Shown here one piece after another: positions 39,282 through 45,615 of a DNA stretch of 64,000 nt (its first letter is position 1; each line of letters opens with the position of its first letter). The notes beneath the pieces were generated by a model that was not told where the DNA came from, made no database searches, and saw nothing but the letters and a program-made list of their open reading frames with translations. The DNA is from Methanospirillum lacunae (GTDB taxonomy: Archaea; Halobacteriota; Methanomicrobia; Methanomicrobiales; Methanospirillaceae), in assembly GCF_046195335.1 (NCBI RefSeq), contig NZ_CP176093.1; one strand, given 5' to 3'. Made by a program: the position numbers and the translations under genes.

Positions 39282-39569
39282 ATGGCAAAAACTAAAAGTG
39301 ACAGGGATTCTTCTGATTCTTTTCAATGTGATTGTGGTCCAAAAACTACATGTAAAGTTGAATCAATCCTGACAATCGATGATCGTGGTCAGATGGTACT
39401 CCCAAAAGATGTTCGTGACCGTGCTAACATCAAATCAGGAGACAAATTAGCTCTGATCAGCTGGGAAAAAGAAGGTTCAATATGCTGTTTTGCATTGATG
39501 AAAGTAGAAAATTTGAGTGGTATGATTAGCGATGTTCTCTCACCCCTTATGAATAATACCGGAGCGTAA
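39249..39569 (+). CDS. hgcC: HgcAB-associated AbrB-type protein (HgcC-like)
   Basis: Up to 106 residues; the real start is probably ATG 39282 (MAKTKSDRD), since the TATA box overlaps the first codons. A Cys cluster (QCDCGPKTTC) precedes a swapped-hairpin AbrB/MazE domain: ESILTIDDRGQMVLPKDVRD, then GDKLALISWEKEG. AbrB-like proteins of this kind recur directly upstream of hgcA in methanogens and are called HgcAB-associated proteins; a regulatory role is assumed, not shown. It ends 9 bp before hgcA. The Cys cluster may let it sense a thiophilic metal. Confidence 0.82.
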   Translation: MPRLLTMLIPEMAKTKSDRDSSDSFQCDCGPKTTCKVESILTIDDRGQMVLPKDVRDRANIKSGDKLALISWEKEGSICCFALMKVENLSGMISDVLSPLMNNTGA

Positions 39570-39578
39570 GTAGAGAAA

Positions 39579-40616
39579 ATGTCTTCAGATTGTTCATGCA
39601 GTTCCTGTTCGTGCCAGAGTGTTGATTCAAAAAGTTGCTCTGAAGTGGCACAAACAGATAGTACGATCACATATGCAAACCGGATTGATCATGTTCTTGC
39701 CCGATGGGGATACAAGAGATCAGAGCATCGGATTTCTCCGGGTCTATACAAACTAGGGAATCCAAATGCAGACTCCCCTGGGTTTGCCTCTGCAAATTAT
39801 ACTCTGAGTTTTGATATACTCAGATCCTCACTAAAAAGACATGACGCCTACATACTAGTCCTGGATACCAAAGGAATCAATGTATGGTGTGCTGCAGGGA
39901 AAGGAACATTCGGAACTGATGAACTGATTCATCAAATTGAGGCTACAGGACTTGCGAACATTGTTTCACACAGGAAGATCGTTGTTCCACAACTTGGAGC
40001 TCCCGGAGTCTCGGCACCAGAAGTGCAGCGTCGGTCAGGTTTTAGAGTAGAATATGGACCAGTAAGAGCAAAAGATCTCCCGGAATATCTGAAAACAGGA
40101 AAGGCAACTCCAGAAATGAGAAGAGTTGAATTTTCTACATATGATCGCCTGGTATTGACCCCGGTTGAGCTGGTTCAAACAATACTGCCAGGACTAATTG
40201 CAGCTGTTGCTCTCTGGTTTCTGGCAGGACCCCTGGCAGCTGTTGCAGTAATTACTACAATAGTTACCGGAACGATTCTCTTTCCAGTTCTTCTTCCCAT
40301 TATTCCGACAAAAGACTTCTCTACTAAAGGTTTGATACTTGGGCTAGTAGCAGCTATTCCTTTCGCAGCTTCATATGCTTCAGTGCCCACACTCCCTTAC
40401 TGGACACAGATTGCCGGAGCACTTGTCCCTCTCCTCATAATCCCACCAGTGGTTTCATACCTTGGACTTAATTTTACTGGTTCAACTACTTACACATCAC
40501 GAACCGGCGTGAAAAAAGAGATCTTTAAATATGTGCCGGTGATGGTTACACTAAGTGCTTTAGGAATAATTATCGGAGTGGCATTAGGAGTATTTCGCAT
40601 TATGGGGATGATTTGA
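39579..40616 (+). CDS. hgcA: Mercury-methylating corrinoid protein HgcA
   Basis: 345 residues. HgcA transfers a methyl group from its cobalamin cofactor to Hg(II), making methylmercury. The diagnostic cap-helix motif NVWCAAGKGTFGT begins at N101; Cys104 is the predicted axial cobalt ligand. The soluble corrinoid domain spans ~50-190. Five membrane helices follow from ~200 to 343 (VQTILPGLIAAVALWFLAG onward), as in known HgcA. An N-terminal Cys-rich stretch (CSCSSCSCQS) is unusual and could bind metal. hgcB starts at its stop codon. Methyl donor in a methanogen would come from the C1 pathway, which is inference. hgcA and hgcB are established as jointly required for mercury methylation. Confidence 0.95.
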   Translation: MSSDCSCSSCSCQSVDSKSCSEVAQTDSTITYANRIDHVLARWGYKRSEHRISPGLYKLGNPNADSPGFASANYTLSFDILRSSLKRHDAYILVLDTKGINVWCAAGKGTFGTDELIHQIEATGLANIVSHRKIVVPQLGAPGVSAPEVQRRSGFRVEYGPVRAKDLPEYLKTGKATPEMRRVEFSTYDRLVLTPVELVQTILPGLIAAVALWFLAGPLAAVAVITTIVTGTILFPVLLPIIPTKDFSTKGLILGLVAAIPFAASYASVPTLPYWTQIAGALVPLLIIPPVVSYLGLNFTGSTTYTSRTGVKKEIFKYVPVMVTLSALGIIIGVALGVFRIMGMI

Positions 40617-40915
40617 TGTTTAATTCATATACTGAAAATACGTTAAACTTTCATCAGGATAAGTGCATAAACTGCAGACGCTGTACTGAAGTCTGTCCAC
40701 ACGGGGTTTTTGAAGAAGGAATGAAGAGTGTCGAACTCAAAAACCCGGTACGATGTATGGAATGTGGAGCATGTGCCCTGAATTGTCCGACCCAGGCCAT
40801 AGAAGTTCAGAGCGGGGTAGGATGTGCCTGGGCGATGATAGGTGCTGCCATCAGAGGGAAAGATATGGATAGCGGGGGATGCGGTTGTGGTGAAGAGTCC
40901 TGTTGTGGAGAATAA
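40616..40915 (+). CDS. hgcB: HgcB, 2[4Fe-4S] ferredoxin partner of HgcA
   Basis: 99 residues from ATG 40616, which overlaps the hgcA stop (TGATG). Two [4Fe-4S] motifs are complete: CINCRRCTEVCPHG and CMECGACALNCPT. A further conserved Cys lies in GVGCAWAM, and the C-terminus ends in a Cys-rich tail (GGCGCGEESCCGE); both are hallmarks of HgcB and are thought to hold Hg(II) and pass it to HgcA. HgcB also reduces the corrinoid back to Co(I). The tail has four Cys, more than the usual pair. Confidence 0.95.
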   Translation: MFNSYTENTLNFHQDKCINCRRCTEVCPHGVFEEGMKSVELKNPVRCMECGACALNCPTQAIEVQSGVGCAWAMIGAAIRGKDMDSGGCGCGEESCCGE

Positions 40916-40989
40916 CTCCTTTCATTGCCATATTTTCTTAACATTTTTAAAATTCTGAACGAAAAAACCTCTAATTGCAACAGTTTAAA

Positions 40990-41014
40990 CATATTGCAGA
41001 TTATCTGCAATATG
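40990..41014. terminator. Long palindrome between hgcB and arsR, likely bidirectional terminator
   Basis: CATATTGCAGA (40990-41000), TTA, TCTGCAATATG (41004-41014): a perfect 11-bp inverted repeat with a 3-bp loop. It lies between the convergent ends of hgcCAB and the ArsR group. The rightward side is followed by AGTTTTAATAA. A bidirectional terminator is simplest; a protein-binding operator is possible but would be oddly placed. Confidence 0.5.
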
Positions 41015-41039
41015 AGTTTTAATAACGAGTCTCTAAAAA

Positions 41040-41381
41040 TCAGACCCATATCTGAATACATCGCTTTCCAGTATGAGTAATTGAGTAGATCAGAAATGGC
41101 CCATTTTGTTCTTTATCGATTAAACCTGCAGTCGTAAGGGCTTTAAGATGATAGGATAACTTAGAGTCTGCAATATCTATTACTTCCTTGATAACACAGA
41201 CACAAAGTGGCTGGGTATTTAGAAGATACAGGATCTTTAGTCTTGTAGAATCGGCTAGAGCTGTAAAAACCTTTGATTTCCGGTTGAGTTCATCACCAGG
41301 GGGGAGATATTGTTTGAGTCCTTCGATTCCTCCTATCTGACCTAACGACTCTTCTATTGGTTCAGGTAACGCCACATTCAT
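41040..41381 (-). CDS. ArsR-family repressor facing hgcCAB
   Basis: 113 residues. The winged helix covers ~35-100 (ALADSTRLKILYLL, then DSKLSYHLKALTTAGLI). The sensing motif PLCVCVIKEV carries the Cys-Val-Cys pair of arsenic-type ArsR proteins. AGGGATGA just ahead of the ATG supports the start. It follows the methyltransferase gene by 87 bp and converges on hgcB. ArsR-like proteins have been linked to control of hgcAB in a bacterial mercury methylator, so this one is a good candidate regulator of the cluster; that is inference from position and family. Confidence 0.88.
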   Translation of the reverse strand: MNVALPEPIEESLGQIGGIEGLKQYLPPGDELNRKSKVFTALADSTRLKILYLLNTQPLCVCVIKEVIDIADSKLSYHLKALTTAGLIDKEQNGPFLIYSITHTGKRCIQIWV

Positions 41382-41468
41382 TCATCCCTAATCTTGATCA
41401 GACTCACATCCTATGAAACCGATGGATCTGTTCACACTTCTGAAATCAAGAATCGGAAGTAAATTCAA

Positions 41469-42299
41469 TCAACAAGGTGATTGCTTTTTTCCTGTTACCA
41501 GGAAAAAAGTCAGGGTACTAAAAAATTGACCGGTGTGATCAGCCTGGGAGAGTTCTTCTTCCCACTGGTTTACCTCAGTTTGGTTTACAATTCCTTCTCT
41601 GACAGCCAGTGAGAAAGTAGTGTCAAGATCAAAAATCTGTCTTGCCAATGAAAGATTTGTTACAGTGAGGGTGTAAGGATAAACTTCGATTTCAATAAGA
41701 GCCGCATCAGAAAATGCAGCATATAATAAACGTCCCACCTTCCCTGAAGGGATATTATCACACCAGAAGTTCATAACTTTCCTACATACTTTTGGATCTC
41801 CAGGCCAGAGTGTATACGTTTCCCAGTCTGGCTCAAATATGACAACTCTCCCTTCTGGCCTGGTTACCCGTGCTATCTCCTTAATCACAGCAAATGGATC
41901 ACTTGTATGTTGTATTACCCGATCTGACCGAACACCATGAAATGTGTTGGTAGGAAAGGCGAGATGCAACCCGTCACAGAGAATACATTCCGGATGACAA
42001 TTAATGGCAGTCGCATTCTTTCGTGCTGCGTTGAGCATCGTTGAACTTATATCAATTCCCACAGCCATCCCCAAATTACCCACGCTTTTGGCGAGATTAT
42101 TGAGATCCGTGCCATTACCACATCCGATCTCTAAAACAGAATCTCCAGGAGACAAGTTAAGTTTACAATAACTTTGAGTTTTTGATTCCCGAAAAAAGGG
42201 AATTGAATGGATAAGATCAAGATATTGAACAAATGAGTCAGCATCATTTGTTTTATCAACCTTTGCAAATCCTGAAGCAAATGAATCCATATATTTCAC
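41469..42299 (-). CDS. Class I SAM-dependent methyltransferase
   Basis: Up to 276 residues. The Rossmann fold shows motif I DSVLEIGCGNGTDL (~residues 50-63), motif II VGIDISSTML and the post-II VRSDRVIQHTSDPF. These point to the UbiE/methyltransferase-11 type. It lacks the Cys set of arsenite methyltransferase ArsM, so arsenic methylation is not supported. A box A (ATATATAA on the minus strand, ~42312-42319) lies so close that ATG 42290 (MDSFASGFA) is a likelier start than GTG 42299. It is flanked by a DGC gene upstream and the ArsR gene downstream, all reading toward hgcCAB. The substrate is unknown. Confidence 0.85.
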   Translation of the reverse strand: MKYMDSFASGFAKVDKTNDADSFVQYLDLIHSIPFFRESKTQSYCKLNLSPGDSVLEIGCGNGTDLNNLAKSVGNLGMAVGIDISSTMLNAARKNATAINCHPECILCDGLHLAFPTNTFHGVRSDRVIQHTSDPFAVIKEIARVTRPEGRVVIFEPDWETYTLWPGDPKVCRKVMNFWCDNIPSGKVGRLLYAAFSDAALIEIEVYPYTLTVTNLSLARQIFDLDTTFSLAVREGIVNQTEVNQWEEELSQADHTGQFFSTLTFFLVTGKKQSPC

Positions 42300-42359
42300 A
42301 ACTTTTTGAAATTATATATTGAGTTTTCCGCTATTTCTTTGTGACACATTCTTTATAAT

Positions 42360-42701
42360 CTACTCATTACGAAGGGGGATAATATCAACAAAGCGGGATA
42401 TCTCATCAAACCTTCCCTCTGCATTGACATCACGAACGATTCCAAGATCGGTTGCTATGACCGTTCGCCCATACCCTACACCGGATTTCTCAAGTTCTTT
42501 ACACGCACACCGTTCATTACATCCTACTAAAACCCATATTGAATCATCCGGTGAAATGAACTTAATTGCCTTTCCTTTCTCTATTTTTACCCATCGATAA
42601 AAACCAGGAAATCTGCGGACAAGTTGCATTGCAGCCAGGGTTGTCAACTGACCAACATTACATACTCCTGAACATGTCGCCAGAATGATGGGTCTTGCCA
42701 T
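42360..42701 (-). CDS. DGC-domain (putative zinc-binding) protein
   Basis: 113 residues: IILATCSGVCNVGQLTTLAA at the start, WVLVGCNERCACKE in the middle and a short helical end. VGCNERCACK is the DGC-type second metal site, with Gly-Cys kept and the Asp changed to Val. It lies 60 bp upstream of the methyltransferase gene in the same direction. It is the fifth member of the family in this island and the closest to hgcAB after the OsmC side. Function unknown; metal binding inferred from the Cys pattern. Confidence 0.82.
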   Translation of the reverse strand: MARPIILATCSGVCNVGQLTTLAAMQLVRRFPGFYRWVKIEKGKAIKFISPDDSIWVLVGCNERCACKELEKSGVGYGRTVIATDLGIVRDVNAEGRFDEISRFVDIIPLRNE

Positions 42702-43531
42702 TATTACTGCTCCTTAATCAATACATATTCAGAGAAAATGAGTGTGTAGTATCTCCGCATATTCCACATCTTTCGCATCTCAACCCATCGTATCGGGAAA
42801 TTATATAAGAACATAATTACGTACTGAGAAATTTGAGCTTGAATTATCTGAATAAAATAAATTACGTCACATAGAACCGACATCTCATATTATTCATCCT
42901 GAAAAGACAATAACCCGGATGTCAGATTTCAGATTTATATGAAAATTAATAGAATCAGAACGCTGTGAGATTTTACTTTAAAAGGTAAAAGTATACAAAT
43001 TAGTGCCAAATGGTTCAAAATACGCCAATTATGGTGTTAATGGATTTTTTTATTAAATTATTCAATTCATCGTATAATATTGATAGACCTTAAGGAATTA
43101 TTTTTACTTACAGAAGGATCCTTTTTTTCTATGATATCCTGAGACAAGAAATTAAAAATTATTATATCACCTTTAGTATTATAAATTTTTAAATTTGTAC
43201 AACATAATTTTCTCTATTTATATTTCATATAACTTGCAACAAACATTTTTTAAGATTTACCTCTGATTAGGAAGGAAGAATAGGATTAAAAAAGATAAAC
43301 ATTGAGGCGCTTTAACTCCACTATTATTATAGAAATTCCTCATAATCGCCTTAATTTCATTCTTTCCATCAATTGATTTTACTTCATCAATTATCGGAAT
43401 TGCTGTAGTATACAAGAATGAAGTGTTACCCACAAAGATACTATTATAAAAATACAATTTGACAAAATGATCACACGTAAATACAAATTAGTAGTAACAT
43501 ATAGGATGACATAAGTAAGAGATGAAACTGT
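42702..43531. other. AT-rich spacer of ~830 bp
   Basis: No supported gene or RNA. A 66-codon minus-strand frame at 43257-43457 has no recognisable domain and composition typical of random AT-rich DNA. The last 70 bp should hold the promoter of the CbiM gene. Confidence 0.4.
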
Positions 43532-44170
43532 ATGCATATCCCAGACGCATTTATACCAATCCCGCAAGCGGCTTTATACTGGATTATAGCTCTGATATTT
43601 CTGGCCCTCGCAATCAGATGGGCAAAAAATGAGATGAGCGAGGACAAAATTCCACTTATTGCAGTTCTGGCTGCAGGGATTTTTGCACTACAGGGATTTA
43701 ATCTCCCAGTTAGTATGGGGACCAGTGGTCATCTGGTAGGTGGAGCACTTGCGGCAATTGTCCTAGGATCTCCCTTTGCTGCAGTTTTTATTCTCTCTCT
43801 GGTCCTTATCATTCAGGGACTCATCTTTGGTGATGGAGGGCTCACCACGATGGGTGCAAATATTATAAACATGGGAGTAATTGGAGGATTTGTTGGATAC
43901 TATACGTTCCACGGTTTTAACAGACTTGTGAAAAATCCATTCCTGTCAGCAGGAGTAGCAGCATGGTTTGCCTGTCTTATCCCATCTCTGGCATGTGCAA
44001 TTGAGATGTTTTTTGCTGGAACATTCCCACTTGTGCCAGGCCTTCTGGCAATGGGTATCTACCATGCAGCAATCGGGATAATTGAAGGAATCGTCACAGC
44101 AGTCGTAATCTACCTTCTCTCAAAAGCTCGTCCCGATCTCGTAAGTTCAACAGTAGGAGTTGCAGCATGA
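43532..44170 (+). CDS. CbiM-like substrate-binding subunit, second cobalt/nickel ECF system
   Basis: 212 residues with about seven helices. It begins MHIPDAFIPIPQ, the classical CbiM/NikM metal-binding N-terminus with His2. FQGFNLPVSMGTSGHLVGGALAAI contains the second conserved His, and GDGGLTTMGANIINMGVIG is the family's loop. It is clearly different from the CbiM at 28083-28733, with the canonical start in place of the MAH variant. It is followed by a CbiN-like gene with a 4-bp overlap, but no T-subunit or ATPase gene is next, so it either borrows those of the other operon or works alone, as some CbiMN pairs do. Confidence 0.9.
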   Translation: MHIPDAFIPIPQAALYWIIALIFLALAIRWAKNEMSEDKIPLIAVLAAGIFALQGFNLPVSMGTSGHLVGGALAAIVLGSPFAAVFILSLVLIIQGLIFGDGGLTTMGANIINMGVIGGFVGYYTFHGFNRLVKNPFLSAGVAAWFACLIPSLACAIEMFFAGTFPLVPGLLAMGIYHAAIGIIEGIVTAVVIYLLSKARPDLVSSTVGVAA

Positions 44171-44514
44171 TGGATAATAAGACCTTCCTGATTGCCGGGA
44201 TTCTTTTTGCACTGGTAATCGGTGTTCTCGCAGTTTTTCTGGCATCAGGTGATCCTGATGGTCTGGAAAGTACTGCACTTATGGTTTCAGGACAGAAAGA
44301 TCTTACAGGATCAGCACCTGAAGATGGTGATCCAGAGGTAATAGGCACTGGAACATTTTCATATTCTGCACCAATGCCGGATTACTCACTTGGAGAAACC
44401 ATGGGAACCCTGGGAGGTGTCATTTCAATTATTGTAGGTATCTTCCTGACACTTGTAGTGGTGATCGGTGCTACATGGCTTGTAAGACAGGGAAACGATA
44501 GAACCAAATCATAA
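44167..44514 (+). CDS. CbiN/PDGLE-like companion of the second CbiM
   Basis: 115 residues with an N-terminal helix (~5-26), the family-naming stretch SGDPDGLEST, a hydrophilic extracytoplasmic section and a C-terminal helix (~78-105). It overlaps cbiM by 4 bp (ATGATG). PDGLE-domain proteins serve as the CbiN part of cobalt transporters. The presence of the exact PDGLE motif makes this a firmer call than the first CbiN-like gene. Confidence 0.86.
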   Translation: MMDNKTFLIAGILFALVIGVLAVFLASGDPDGLESTALMVSGQKDLTGSAPEDGDPEVIGTGTFSYSAPMPDYSLGETMGTLGGVISIIVGIFLTLVVVIGATWLVRQGNDRTKS

Positions 44515-44527
44515 CTGGTTACGGTAC

Positions 44528-44555
44528 GTCGATTCGACACACTACTCTTTTTTTC
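44528..44555 (+). terminator. Candidate terminator after the CbiM/CbiN pair
   Basis: GTCGATTCGAC forms a small hairpin followed, after ACACTACTC, by a run of seven or more T. Confidence 0.4.
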
Positions 44556-45337
44556 CCTTATAAACCTGAAAACGAGTTTTTTCATTTCACCATTCAAACC
44601 CTCACATTTCATTACCATCAATTATTAATAAAAAGGGTCAGACAATAGGAACTAAAGTATCAAAATTTATCCCTGCCTGTTTTAATGAGACAGGGATTGG
44701 ATATCGTGGAGTTAGGAAGCTATTCCCAGGTGTGTTTTATGACGAGGTGATTTGCACCTCAAATAATAATATATCCCCATCACCATATTGTTTTTCTCAA
44801 TCTTCTCTATAGAGACTGTAAGTCAAAAGAACAAAACAACAATAATTACTTAACGAGATATTTATCTCAGTTCTTTTTCAATAATGAATATTATAACAAA
44901 GAAACCGGATTATTATAGAATCGATGGTGATTATTTTCCACCCAATGAATAATTCACATCGCAAGAACCAAAATTAAATGAAACAAGAACATTACCAAAA
45001 GATGAGATGCCCTATCAATAAGATAGGGGTTGTTGATGCATCATAGAGTATAAGAATGATTAAAGGGTGAAAACACCCTCATTTATTTTGACTGAACAGA
45101 ACATATAGGTTATCTCAATTATCTCAATAGATGATACATAATATATTTCAAAAAAGAACCGATCTGCCCAATACATTATTTAATTTTATTAAAATCACGT
45201 TTAAACAAAATTTTTTAAAACCCAGAAATTAAAAAAAAACAGCAATTTAAAGCTCAAATAATATTGAGGTTTATCTGCTAAAAAACCAATTATTTTCAAG
45301 TGGATTCTTCGCGAAAACAGCCACGATAAAGTATTAA

Positions 45338-45367
45338 GATTCCGGTCCGACCAATAAGACCGGAATC
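45338..45367. ncRNA. Strong isolated hairpin, candidate structured RNA or terminator
   Basis: GATTCCGGTC (45338-45347) and GACCGGAATC (45358-45367) form a perfect 10-bp stem with a 10-base loop, GC-rich in very AT-rich DNA. A weaker stem (TGTAG/CTACA) follows at ~45373-45406. No T-run follows directly, so it is not a plain terminator. The strand and function are open. Confidence 0.3.
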
Positions 45368-45615
45368 AAAATTGTAGTTGTACTGAAAAATTTCTGCTAC
45401 AGTTATTGTGAGGTGGAGCACACCCCATATGATATCTGGCATTAAGCTTATTATTATTTCTCTCAATTCTCTCAATACTTAATAGAATACCCAATACCCC
45501 ATGTTGTATATTTTATCAAAAAATGTTTCGGAGTAATATTTTTGGAAAATGTATGTATAAAATGATTAAACAGGGTAGATATTTCTTTTAACAAAATAGG
45601 ATTTGATTTTTAGAA

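Larger units (their letters stand above)
44515..45615. other. Non-coding region of 1.1 kb with several hairpins
   Basis: No protein gene is supported. The region holds a terminator-like hairpin (44528-44555), GAGGTG-ATTTG-CACCTC at ~44739-44755, CCTATCAATAAGATAGG near 45012, and the strong hairpin listed at 45338-45367. It is the longest gene-free stretch in the window and may encode small RNA. Confidence 0.45.

Noticed and set aside
41469..42299. Methyltransferase as ArsM (arsenite methyltransferase)
   Set aside because: The tempting context of ArsR is there, but the conserved Cys residues of ArsM are missing and the motifs fit the general UbiE-like class.
43257..43457. 66-codon minus-strand frame in the 830-bp spacer
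   Set aside because: No ribosome-binding site, no domain and random-looking AT-rich composition.
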